From CALGFH01 sp036003705 (GTDB taxonomy: Bacteria; Actinomycetota; CALGFH01): a stretch of DNA of 16,795 nt. The notes under the pieces are model-generated. The model was not told where the DNA came from. It ran no database searches and worked only from the letters and a program-made list of their open reading frames with translations. The DNA lies in NCBI GenBank assembly GCA_036003705.1, contig DASYSE010000047.1, forward strand, positions 1-16,795. The letters run 5' to 3'. How positions within the stretch are numbered: the first letter of the stretch is position 1; the number at the start of each line of letters is the position of its first letter. This document shows, one piece after another, positions 1 through 7,194 of the stretch. The translations under genes were made by a program, and so were the position numbers.

Positions 1-1163
1 ACCGCGCACTGCAGGCCGAGGCAGATGCCGAGGTAGGGCACGCGGCCCTCGCGGGCGAAGCGGATCGCCTCGACCTTGCCCTCGACCCCGCGGATCCCGA
101 AGCCGCCTGGCACCAGCACCCCGTCGACGGTCTCGAGGACCTTGCGAGCCTGCGGGTCCTCGAGCTCGTCGGAGGCGCACCAGACGACCTCAACCTCGAC
201 TCCATGGTGAGAGCCCGCGTGCTGGAGGGCCTGGGTGACCGACAGGTAGGCGTCGGGCAGGTTGATGTACTTGCCGACCAGGGCGATGCGGATGCCGCGA
301 CGGGGGTTGCGGATCCGTTCGACCAGCGCCCGCCACTCGGCCAGGTCTGGCTGGCCGGCCTTGCTCTCCAGGCGCAGGTGGCGGACCAGGTAGTCGTCGA
401 GGCCCTCGGCGTGCAGGACCAGGGGGATCTCGTAGATCGAGTCGGCGTCGGGTGCGGACACGACCGCCTCGGCATCGACGTCGGACAGCAGCGAGATCTT
501 CCGCTTGAGGGCGTCGGTGATCGGCCGGTCGGTGCGGCACACGATCGCGTCGGGCTGGATGCCGAGCGAGCGCAGCTCGCGGACCGAGTGCTGGGTCGGC
601 TTGGTCTTCAGCTCGCCCGACGGTCCGATGTAGGGGACCAGCGAGACGTGGACGAAGAACACGTGCTCGCGCCCGATGTCGTGGCGGAGCTGACGGATCG
701 CCTCCAGGAACGGCAGGGACTCGATGTCGCCGACGGTGCCGCCGACCTCGGTGATGACCACGTCGGCGTCCTCGGCCACCCGCACGATGCGGGCCTTGAT
801 CTCGTTGGTGATGTGCGGGATCACCTGGACGGTGTCGCCCAGGTACTCGCCGCGGCGCTCGGCCGCGATCACGGTCGAGTAGATCGCCCCGGTGGTGACG
901 TTGGAGTCCCGGTACAGGCTCTCGTCGATGAACCGCTCGTAGTGGCCGAGGTCCAGGTCGGTCTCGCAGCCGTCGTCGGTGACGAACACCTCGCCGTGCT
1001 GGAACGGGTTCATGGTGCCCGGGTCGACGTTGATGTACGGATCCAGCTTCTGCATCGTGACCCGCAGCCCGCGCGCCTTCATCAGGCGTCCGAGCGAGGC
1101 TGCGGTGAGACCCTTGCCGAGCGACGAGGCGACCCCACCCGTCACGAAGATGTGCTTCGCCAA
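1..1163 (-). CDS. pyrG: CTP synthase, N-terminal about 387 residues (3' end outside window)
   Basis: CTP synthase makes CTP from UTP, ATP and glutamine in the cytosol, the last step of pyrimidine nucleotide synthesis. The reading frame opens with the family's N-terminal signature KHIFVTGGVASSLGKG, followed by the LDPYINVDPGTMNPFQHGEVFV and CETDLDLGHYERF blocks of the synthetase domain. The glutamine amidotransferase domain begins near residue 295 (IRIALVGKY). The window ends just after GICLGLQ, whose Cys is the glutaminase nucleophile, so about 160 of the usual ~545 residues are missing. I chose TTG at 1163 because it sits about 11 nt after an AAGGGGG stretch. An in-frame ATG at 1190 would add nine residues but has no ribosome site. 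The gene stands alone after a ~290-bp gap, which suggests its own promoter. Identity is near certain; the start is not. Confidence 0.97.
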   Translation of the reverse strand, partial: MAKHIFVTGGVASSLGKGLTAASLGRLMKARGLRVTMQKLDPYINVDPGTMNPFQHGEVFVTDDGCETDLDLGHYERFIDESLYRDSNVTTGAIYSTVIAAERRGEYLGDTVQVIPHITNEIKARIVRVAEDADVVITEVGGTVGDIESLPFLEAIRQLRHDIGREHVFFVHVSLVPYIGPSGELKTKPTQHSVRELRSLGIQPDAIVCRTDRPITDALKRKISLLSDVDAEAVVSAPDADSIYEIPLVLHAEGLDDYLVRHLRLESKAGQPDLAEWRALVERIRNPRRGIRIALVGKYINLPDAYLSVTQALQHAGSHHGVEVEVVWCASDELEDPQARKVLETVDGVLVPGGFGIRGVEGKVEAIRFAREGRVPYLGICLGLQCA

Positions 1164-1250
1164 AGTAGCTTTGACCCCCTTTGGGCCCATCGGGGGAACC
1201 GGGTGCTCACGCCGCTGCCACCCAGTTGTCTGCGGGCCCTCCGGGATGCC

Positions 1251-1256
1251 AGCGTA
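1251..1256 (-). promoter_or_regulatory. Possible extended -10 element for pyrG
   Basis: The minus strand reads TGCTACGCT, an extended -10 (TGnTAnnnT). It would place a transcript start near 1244, about 80 nt before the TTG start of pyrG. I see no recognisable -35. Related TAnnnT hexamers occur in the two tandem repeat copies further upstream (1308-1313 and 1384-1389), so several weak promoters are possible. This is inference from short motifs only. Confidence 0.3.
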
Positions 1257-1267
1257 GCACGAACGCA

Positions 1268-1423
1268 GGAGCTCCCTCGGCAGGATGCGCGAAGATCCGG
1301 GTTGACCACGGTACCGGCGCTTTGAGGGCCGTGGGGGAAAACCGGAGCTCTCAGCACAGGATGCGTGAAGATCCGGGTTGACCACGCTACCGGCGCTTTT
1401 GCGTGGCGGTGGGGGGAGCGAGC
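1268..1423. repeat. Two-copy tandem repeat, period 76 bp, with start of a third copy
   Basis: Positions 1268-1323 and 1344-1399 are near copies. The 43-bp core (1281-1323 against 1357-1399) differs at only two bases. A GAGCTCC motif recurs at 1345 and 1420, so a third copy begins but decays. The repeat occupies most of the gap between the membrane transferase and pyrG on the minus strand. Each copy carries a TAnnnT hexamer on the minus strand (TACCGT, TAGCGT). I see no open frame with family features here. Its role is unknown; tandem promoters upstream of pyrG are one possibility. Confidence 0.8.
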
Positions 1424-1431
1424 TCCCCCAC
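1409..1431 (-). terminator. Hairpin after the recN-to-transferase gene unit
   Basis: GTGGGGGGAG and CTCCCCCAC pair around a CGAG loop, with one bulged G. The hairpin starts 23 nt past the stop codon of the membrane transferase (TGA at 1454-1456) on the minus strand. There is no T-run after it, which is common for actinobacterial terminators. A terminator is inferred from its position and strength only. Confidence 0.45.
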
Positions 1432-1453
1432 ATGGATCAGGGACGTCGGATTG

Positions 1454-2317
1454 TCATGCCTGCCGGCGACCGAATCGGTCCGCGGCCCGGAGCACCCGGT
1501 TGCCCTCGATGACGCGGGAGAACGAGACCCGCTCGGAGGCGAGCTGCAGGGCCAGCAGCACCACGACCGCCGCCAGCAGCAGCCACAGGGGGCCGGCGAG
1601 GAGCAGCGTCCCCACCACGGCGCCGAGCGCGTTGGCCCCGGCGTCGCCCAGCATGCCCTCCTCACGCAGATCGAAGGGCAGCGCGGCCAGAGCGGCGCCG
1701 GCCAGCCCGGCCGACCAGGCGCCGCCGGCGGGGTCGAGGAGGCAGCCGGCCACCCACAGGGGCAGGAACACCTTGGCGCAGCGGCCGGGGCGCAGGTCGA
1801 GCAGGTTGGCCAGGTTGGCGGTGGAGGCAACCACCACCCCGCCGAGCAGGATCGCCCAGGCCGGGCGGTCCCCCGGCGTGGCCAGGCTGGCGACCAGCAG
1901 GCCGGCCAGGGCGCCGCCGAGCAGCTTGATCCCGCCGCCGGTGAGCCGCCCTCCGGCCAGCGCCCGCAGATGGCCGCGGAACCCGCGGCTGCCCCCCTGG
2001 TCCTCGACCAGATCGTCGACCAGTCCGAGGACCAGGAAGGCCAGCCCGGCCACGACAACGGCCAGCCCCGACGAGGCCAGCAGGCCGGCCTGGCCGGCGC
2101 GCAGCGGGTCGGCCCGGACGGCGACGGCCACCGGGGCCACCCAAGCCAGCAGGCCGAGCGCCAGCAGCAGGCCGAGCCCGGCCACCACCTCTCGATTGCG
2201 GTAGTTCACCCTGGCCAGGCTGGACCGGGCCAGCCCACCCAGCACCTGGGGTGCGGCCCAGAACCCGACCCCCCATCCGACCAGCACCCCGCACAGCGCC
2301 ACCGGCAACGCCCGCAT
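1454..2317 (-). CDS. WecA/MraY-like membrane glycosyl-1-phosphate transferase (family 4), 287 aa
   Basis: The protein is very hydrophobic, with roughly eight membrane segments. It carries the polyprenyl-phosphate sugar-1-phosphate transferase motifs: GLVDDL (D101-D102), ANLANLLD (N168, N171, D174) and MLGDAGANALG (D225). Known relatives move a sugar-1-phosphate onto a polyprenyl phosphate at the inner face of the membrane. It is shorter than WecA or MraY (about 320-360 aa), and I see no counterpart of the His-rich cytosolic loop. The corresponding C-terminal region reads SERVSFSRVIEGNRVLRAAD. ATG at 2317 overlaps the upstream GT2 stop by one base (TGATG), so translation is probably coupled. 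An in-frame ATG at 2377 would overlap the upstream gene by about 60 bp and is less likely. The superfamily is clear; substrate, acceptor and activity are unknown. Confidence 0.82.
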   Translation of the reverse strand: MRALPVALCGVLVGWGVGFWAAPQVLGGLARSSLARVNYRNREVVAGLGLLLALGLLAWVAPVAVAVRADPLRAGQAGLLASSGLAVVVAGLAFLVLGLVDDLVEDQGGSRGFRGHLRALAGGRLTGGGIKLLGGALAGLLVASLATPGDRPAWAILLGGVVVASTANLANLLDLRPGRCAKVFLPLWVAGCLLDPAGGAWSAGLAGAALAALPFDLREEGMLGDAGANALGAVVGTLLLAGPLWLLLAAVVVLLALQLASERVSFSRVIEGNRVLRAADRFGRRQA

Positions 2318-3126
2318 CAGCCCGCCTTCGCGGGAGGGGGGGTGGGGTCGGGGTGGCCGTCGGGGGTGGGGCGCCATGCCTTGCGGCGGCTCAGCTCGCG
2401 GGCGACGGCGCGGGCCTGGCGGGCGCGGTGGAGCAGCCCGGCCAGATTCCTGCCGGTGGCGTTGTGGCGCAGGTCGACCTCGACCTCCACCACCCGCAGG
2501 CCGGCCTGCAGGGCGTCCATGGTCATGGCCACCTCGACCCCGAACCCGGGCGCGAACGGCAGCAGGGCCGGCAGGGCTTCCCAGCGGACGGCCCGCTGGC
2601 CGGACAGCGGCTCGGCCATGCGCCGGCCGGTGGCCCTGGCCATGCCCCGCCGGGCCAGGCCCATGGCGACGCCGAACCCGCCGGCGCCCGGCTGGGCTGG
2701 CAGGTCGGCGATGGCCAGGTCGGCCTCGCCGGCCAGCACCGGCACGAGCAGGCGATCGAGCCGGCCGGCGGTCTCGGCCAGGTCGGCGTCGGCCAGCAGC
2801 AGCACCGCCGGCTCGGGGCTGAGCCGCTCGGCGACCCGGCCCATGAGCGCGGCCAGGCCGGCGTTGAGGGCGCCGCCCTTGCCGAGGTTGCGGGGCAGGT
2901 CCAGGCAGTGGGCGCCCGCCTCGAGGGCGCGGGCCGCGGTGGCGTCGGTCGAGCCGTCGCTGACCACCAGGACCTCGGCGACCCCGGGCAGGCCGCGCAG
3001 CGCCCGCACGGTCGCCCCGACCCGGTCGGCCTCGTCGCGGGCCGGGACCAGGGCAAGGGCCACACCGCCCGCCGGGTCGGGACCCTGCCCTTCCGTCGGG
3101 GCGTTCCCCGACACCTCGGGGCTCAC
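2317..3126 (-). CDS. Family 2 glycosyltransferase (GT-A fold), 269 aa
   Basis: This is a soluble GT-A nucleotide-sugar transferase. Visible motifs are LVPARDEA (27-33), VVSDGSTDAT (54-63), NLGKGGALNAG (80-90) and the metal-binding DAD at 113-115. LSGQRAV (175-180) and GFGVEVAMTMDA (194-205) resemble glucosyl-3-phosphoglycerate synthase and dolichol-phosphate-mannose synthase types. No membrane segment is seen. The C-terminal tail is Pro-rich and ends PPPAKAG. The start is GTG at 3126, overlapping the preceding stop as GTGA, and its own stop overlaps the next start as TGATG. It therefore lies inside a tightly coupled unit with SteA/SteB-like proteins and a polyprenyl-phosphate transferase. Synthesis of an envelope glycan or a lipid-linked sugar is inferred. 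The exact donor and acceptor cannot be read from sequence. Confidence 0.85.
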   Translation of the reverse strand: MSPEVSGNAPTEGQGPDPAGGVALALVPARDEADRVGATVRALRGLPGVAEVLVVSDGSTDATAARALEAGAHCLDLPRNLGKGGALNAGLAALMGRVAERLSPEPAVLLLADADLAETAGRLDRLLVPVLAGEADLAIADLPAQPGAGGFGVAMGLARRGMARATGRRMAEPLSGQRAVRWEALPALLPFAPGFGVEVAMTMDALQAGLRVVEVEVDLRHNATGRNLAGLLHRARQARAVARELSRRKAWRPTPDGHPDPTPPPAKAG

Positions 3127-4088
3127 GAGCCGTCGGCCCTCTCGGGAAGCAGGCCGGAGGCGCCGTCCTTGACCCCGTACTGGCCGGCGGGGAGCTGCTG
3201 GAGGCTATCCTGGAGGGCCCTGACCAGGGCCAGCTGTCCGAAGTCGGTGTCGACGGCGTCGATGCCGGACACCCGGCGGCTCACCTCCCGGTCGTTGCGC
3301 AGGGAGGTGACGAACGAGGTCGTTGGCGGGGGCCCGGCCGCCTCGGGCTCGACCCCGGCCACCGGGCCGGCCGCGCGGGCAGAGACCTGGCCGGCCAGCG
3401 GGACCAGGAACGCCTCGGGAACGATGGCCGCGCCGTCGGCCGGGCCGATCAGCACGAAGATGGAGCCTGGGCGCGGGAACGGGTCGGTGCCTCCCGCCAG
3501 CGGCGGGCTGAGCTTCAGGTCGGCCAGGAAGTCCGCGTCCTGGAGTCCGGTGATCACGTCGGAGGCCCGCTGCTGGCCGGCCTGGGGCAGGGCGGATGGC
3601 GTGGCCAGCCGGTCGGCCAGCTTCTTGACCAGCTCGCCACGCAGGACCTCAGGGTCGGCGGCGTCGATGGTGAGCAGCCTTCCCAGCGCCGTGCGGTCGC
3701 CTTCGGCGCCGAGCGCGAGCCGGCCGTCGGCGAAGGTGACCTGGCTGTCGACCTCGGCCCCGGCGTCCTCCAGGACCTTGCGCACGCTGTCGCGCATGCC
3801 GCCGTCGACCTTGTCGGTGTCGACCAGCACCACCGGCCGGTCCTTGAGCCTGCCCCGCACCAGCTCGGGGAGGACGGCGGCGCCGAAGCTCTGCTGGCGG
3901 GTGAGCTTCCGCTTCAGGTCGACGTTCTGCCTGCTGTTCACCTCGCTCTCCTCGCGCACCCTCTGGCTGGTGGCCCGCAGGACCGAGACCGTCCCCTCCT
4001 GGAGGACGGTGCTGCCGACCACGATGCCGAGCGCCAGGGCGAGGAACACGGCCACCAGCGACACGATGTGGTAGCGCAGGCTGATCAC
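3123..4088 (-). CDS. SteB/MctB-like membrane-anchored envelope protein, 321 aa
   Basis: The sequence opens ISLRYHIVSLVAVFLALALG, a single N-terminal membrane segment (about residues 7-27). A heptad-like stretch follows (about 33-70), then a mixed alpha/beta domain. This layout, and the position between a SteA-like gene and pyrG, match actinobacterial Rv1698 (MctB, proposed to act in copper efflux) and Corynebacterium SteB (with SteA, needed for daughter-cell separation). Length agrees with the ~314-aa family. GTG at 4088 follows a GGAGG by 10 nt. A longer frame to 4286 would run over the end of the upstream gene and is rejected. The gap to that gene is 43 bp; the stop overlaps the GT2 start. 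No copper-binding Cys/Met cluster is evident, so a cell-separation role seems the better guess here. Confidence 0.8.
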   Translation of the reverse strand: MISLRYHIVSLVAVFLALALGIVVGSTVLQEGTVSVLRATSQRVREESEVNSRQNVDLKRKLTRQQSFGAAVLPELVRGRLKDRPVVLVDTDKVDGGMRDSVRKVLEDAGAEVDSQVTFADGRLALGAEGDRTALGRLLTIDAADPEVLRGELVKKLADRLATPSALPQAGQQRASDVITGLQDADFLADLKLSPPLAGGTDPFPRPGSIFVLIGPADGAAIVPEAFLVPLAGQVSARAAGPVAGVEPEAAGPPPTTSFVTSLRNDREVSRRVSGIDAVDTDFGQLALVRALQDSLQQLPAGQYGVKDGASGLLPERADGS

Positions 4089-4131
4089 GTCGGGAACACC
4101 TCCGCGCGGGAACGGCTCGTCCCCGCGCCTC

Positions 4132-5325
4132 TCAGACGAACAATGAACGGATCCGGTTGAAGAACACCCGCAGCAGCTCGAACAGGTCGGTCCAGACCAG
4201 CCTGACCGGCTCCGACACCAGCGAGATCGCCAGCATGGCGGCCAGGGCGGCCACCACCAGGAAGACCAGGTCACCGCGGCGGACACCCTGCCGGTACAGG
4301 CGGTTCACGCCCTTGGCGTCCACCAGCTTGGGCCCGACCTTGAGCCTGGTCAGGAAGGTGGAGGCCATGCCGGGGCGGCCCTTGTCGAGGAACTCGACCA
4401 TGCTGGCGTGGCTGCCAACGGCCACGATCAGGTCGCAGGCGGACTCGTAGGCCAGCAGCATCGCCATGTCCTCGCTGGTCCCGGCGCCCGGCAGGATCAG
4501 CGGCTCCAGCCCGAGCGCCTCGACGCGTTCCTTGCCGGGGGCGCGGCCGTCGGGATAGGCGTGGACGACGATCTCGGCTCCGCTGGTCAGCGCCTCGTTG
4601 GTCACCGAGTCCATGTCCCCCAGGATCACGTCCGGCTTGAGGCCGACCTCCAGCAGGGCGTCGGCGCCGCCGTCGACCCCGATGAGGGCCGGGCGGAACT
4701 CCTGGATGTAGCCGCGCAGCGTCGACAGGTCCTTCTTGTAGTCGTGGCCGCGGACCACCACCAGCACGTGGCGGTCGCGCAGGCGGGTCTTGAGGGCGGG
4801 GATCTCGAGACCCTCCAGCAGCAGGTCGCGGTCGCGGCGGACGTAGGAGAGGGTGTTGAGGGTGAAGTCCTCCAGGGCGGTGGCCAGGTTGTCCTTGGCC
4901 GCCTCCAGACGCTTGCGGACGTCCTCGGGCTGGAGCCACTCGCCGCTGGCGACCTCCACACCGTCCAGGCGGACCACCCCGTCGGGGTCGATCTGGACCT
5001 CGGCTCCCTCCTGCAGCCCGAACACCTCCGGGCCGACGGCGTCCAGCAGCGGGATGCCCGCGTCGACCAGGATGGCCGGGCCGGCGTTGGGGTAGCGGCC
5101 GGACATGCTCTGGGCGGCGTTGACCACGGCGACCGGCCGCTGCTCGACCAGGGTCTCGGCGGCCACCCGGTCGATGTCGAGGTGGTCGATGACGGCCACA
5201 TCCCCCGGCTTCAGCCGCTTGACCAGGTTCTTTGTCCGCTTGTCCAGGCGGACCGGGCCGACAAGGCCGGTCGGGTCCTGCGGGGACGGCTCGCGGCGCC
5301 GCGGTCGTGCCGGGCGCAGCCTCAT
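4132..5325 (-). CDS. steA: SteA-like protein with thiamin-pyrophosphokinase-type fold and C-terminal membrane helix, 397 aa
   Basis: Residues 20-185 form an N-terminal domain. It is followed by a region with thiamin-pyrophosphokinase-like motifs: GVDGGADALL (216-225), GDMDSV (236-241) and TSEDMAMLLA (283-292). A hydrophobic segment at about 352-372 would anchor the C-terminus, with a short amphipathic tail RVFFNRIRSLF. This matches Rv1697 and Corynebacterium SteA, which acts with SteB in separating daughter cells by controlling peptidoglycan hydrolysis. Despite the fold, no thiamine role is expected: no thiamine genes are nearby. The ATG start at 5325 overlaps the recN stop as ATGA, so the two are translationally coupled. 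The N-terminal ~20 residues are Arg/Pro-rich. The family call is strong; the mechanism is known only from relatives. Confidence 0.88.
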   Translation of the reverse strand: MRLRPARPRRREPSPQDPTGLVGPVRLDKRTKNLVKRLKPGDVAVIDHLDIDRVAAETLVEQRPVAVVNAAQSMSGRYPNAGPAILVDAGIPLLDAVGPEVFGLQEGAEVQIDPDGVVRLDGVEVASGEWLQPEDVRKRLEAAKDNLATALEDFTLNTLSYVRRDRDLLLEGLEIPALKTRLRDRHVLVVVRGHDYKKDLSTLRGYIQEFRPALIGVDGGADALLEVGLKPDVILGDMDSVTNEALTSGAEIVVHAYPDGRAPGKERVEALGLEPLILPGAGTSEDMAMLLAYESACDLIVAVGSHASMVEFLDKGRPGMASTFLTRLKVGPKLVDAKGVNRLYRQGVRRGDLVFLVVAALAAMLAISLVSEPVRLVWTDLFELLRVFFNRIRSLFV

Positions 5326-7103
5326 GGCCGTTCCCCGTCGCCGGCGGCGGTGGCTCCATACCCGGCCGCCACCGGGGCATCGTCGCGCTTGGCGGCCGTG
5401 GCCGCCGCCAGGAGCTCCTCGGCGTGGGCCTGGGCCAGGCCGGATCCTTCCATGCCGGCCAGCATCCGCGACAGCTCGCCGACCCGTCCGGCGTCGTCCA
5501 GCAGGCGGACGTCGGTGCTGGTCGACCCGTCGATCGAGCGCTTCTCGACGGTGAAGTGACGGTCGGCGTGGGCGGCGATCTGGGGCAGGTGGGTGACGAC
5601 CAGCACCTGGTGGTGGCGGGCGAGCTGGGCCAGCCGGCGGCCGACCGCGGCGGCGGTGCGGCCGCCGACTCCGGCGTCGACCTCGTCGAACACCAGCGTC
5701 GGGGTGCGGTCGATCCCGGCCAGCACGACCCGCAGGGCAAGCATGACCCGCGACAGCTCCCCACCGGAGGCGGCCCGGACCAGCGGCCGAAGCGGCGCGC
5801 CCGGGTGGGCGGCCAGCTGGACCTCGACCCGGTCCAGGCCGTCGTCGGTGGCGGCCAGGCGGCGGCCGTGGAGCTCCAGGCCGGCATCGTCGGGGTCCTG
5901 CTCGACCGCCACCCGGACCTCGGCGCTGGGCATGGCCAGGTCGGCCAGCTCGACCCGGAGCGACTCGCCCAGCCGGGCGGCGGCCTCCTGCCGGGCGGTG
6001 GTCAGGGCGGCACCGATTCCGGCCAGGCTGCGCCGGAGCTCGCCCGCCTCGGCCTCCAGGGCCTCCGAGCGGAGCGTGCCGCCCTCCAGCTCGGCCAGCC
6101 GACGGGCCGCCTGGTCGGCGAACGCGAGCACGGCCGCCTCGTCGTCGCCGTACTTGCGCTCGAGGTCGCGGAGCACGGCGACGCGGGCCTGGACCTCCTC
6201 GAGCCGGGCCGGGTCGACCAGCACCGACTCGGCATAGGCACGCAGGCTGGAGGCGAGGTCGTCGACCTCGGCGGCCAGGGCCTGCGCACGGGCGGCCAGC
6301 TCGCCGAGGGCCGGGTCGTGGCCGCCCGGCCCGTGCATCGCCCTGGCCGCGGCACCGAGGGCGGTGGCCGCGCCGGCGTCCTCGTCCCCGCCCAGGAGCT
6401 GGTGGGCGAGGGCGGCCGCCTGCTGCAGGGCGTCGGCGTTGGCCAGGCGCTCCGCCTCGGCGCCCAGCTCGGCCGACTCCCCCACCCGGACCCGGGCGGC
6501 GTTGATCTCGTCGAGCTGGTGGCCGAGCAGGTCGATCTCGCGGGCGCGCTCGCGGGCCCTGGCGTCCAGCTCGTCCAGCTCGCGGGTGACCGCGCGCAGG
6601 CGGCGCCAGCCGGTGGCGAAGGCGGCCCGCGGTTCGAGCACGGCGCCGCCGGCGAACCGGTCGAGCAGCTCGCGCTGGACGCCAGGGCGCAGCAGGTACT
6701 GGAACTCGTGCTGGCCGTGGACCTCGACCAGCGGCCGGATCACGTCGGCGACCGCCGCGACGGTGGCCATCCGCCCCTGGAGCTGGGCCCGGCTGCGCCC
6801 CTCGGCCAGGACCTGGCGGGCGACCACGACCTCGCCGTCCTCGTCGGTGACCCCGGCGGCCGCCAGGGCGGCGGCCGCCTCCTCGTCGCCGTCGGTTTGC
6901 AGGCGGCCTTCGACGAGCGCGGCCGGCCGCCCGGCACGGACCGCGCCAGGGTCGGCCCGCCCCCCGAGCAGCAGCGAGAGGGCGTCGACGACCATGGTCT
7001 TGCCGGCGCCGGTCTCACCGGTGAGCACGTTGAGGCCGGCCGAGACCTCGAGGTGGGCATCATCGATGACCCCGAGGTCGCGGATGCGAAGCTCGGCTAA
7101 CAT
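5322..7103 (-). CDS. recN: DNA repair protein RecN (SMC-like ATPase), 593 aa
   Basis: RecN is an SMC-family ATPase that acts in recombinational repair of double-strand breaks. The N-terminus LAELRIRDLGVIDDAHLEV leads into Walker A GETGAGKT (29-36). A long Ala/Glu/Arg-rich coiled-coil middle follows, then the signature SGGELSRVMLALR (from 446) and Walker B LVFDEVDAGVGG (D473-E474). VTHLPQIAAHAD follows as expected. Length fits the family (about 550-590). I chose ATG 7103 because MLAELRIRDLG is the conserved start and a TAGAAT lies 8 nt before it; a frame reaching 7202 adds 33 residues without family support. It heads a unit with steA, steB and two transferases. I looked for an actinobacterial LexA box upstream and found none. 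Confidence 0.97.
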   Translation of the reverse strand: MLAELRIRDLGVIDDAHLEVSAGLNVLTGETGAGKTMVVDALSLLLGGRADPGAVRAGRPAALVEGRLQTDGDEEAAAALAAAGVTDEDGEVVVARQVLAEGRSRAQLQGRMATVAAVADVIRPLVEVHGQHEFQYLLRPGVQRELLDRFAGGAVLEPRAAFATGWRRLRAVTRELDELDARARERAREIDLLGHQLDEINAARVRVGESAELGAEAERLANADALQQAAALAHQLLGGDEDAGAATALGAAARAMHGPGGHDPALGELAARAQALAAEVDDLASSLRAYAESVLVDPARLEEVQARVAVLRDLERKYGDDEAAVLAFADQAARRLAELEGGTLRSEALEAEAGELRRSLAGIGAALTTARQEAAARLGESLRVELADLAMPSAEVRVAVEQDPDDAGLELHGRRLAATDDGLDRVEVQLAAHPGAPLRPLVRAASGGELSRVMLALRVVLAGIDRTPTLVFDEVDAGVGGRTAAAVGRRLAQLARHHQVLVVTHLPQIAAHADRHFTVEKRSIDGSTSTDVRLLDDAGRVGELSRMLAGMEGSGLAQAHAEELLAAATAAKRDDAPVAAGYGATAAGDGERP

Positions 7104-7111
7104 CACCTGCG

Positions 7112-7117
7112 ATTCTA
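7112..7117 (-). promoter_or_regulatory. -10 element for a probably leaderless recN transcript
   Basis: TAGAAT on the minus strand lies with 8 nt between it and the recN ATG at 7103. A start 6-8 nt downstream of a -10 would fall on GTG 7106 or ATG 7103, giving an mRNA with little or no leader. No usable ribosome site is present (AGGTG touches the ATG). Leaderless genes with only a TAnnnT box are common in actinobacteria. No good -35 is visible. Confidence 0.55.
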
Positions 7118-7194
7118 GCCCGCCACGCCACCAGAGCCCCCACGCCGTGCACAGCCCCCAGAACTTCGTGAGCTTCGCGACCTTTGTCGGCCGA

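Noticed and set aside
1163..1250. T-box or pyrG attenuation leader
   Set aside because: GGGTGG is present in the leader, but I see no T-box antiterminator core, no specifier loop and no clear terminator/antiterminator pair.
204..1325. Long plus-strand open frame opposite pyrG
   Set aside because: It is the antisense shadow of the CTP synthase frame in GC-rich DNA; composition is biased to Gly/Val/Asp/Arg and no domain motif is present.
1403..4074. Two long plus-strand open frames opposite the transferases and the SteB-like gene
   Set aside because: They are antisense to genes with clear motifs (DGSTD, GLVDD, SteB membrane anchor), and are low complexity with no recognisable domain.
5232..7100. 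622-codon plus-strand open frame
   Set aside because: It is antisense to recN, which has Walker A, signature and Walker B motifs. The reverse frame is Gly/Val/Asp/Gln-rich shadow.
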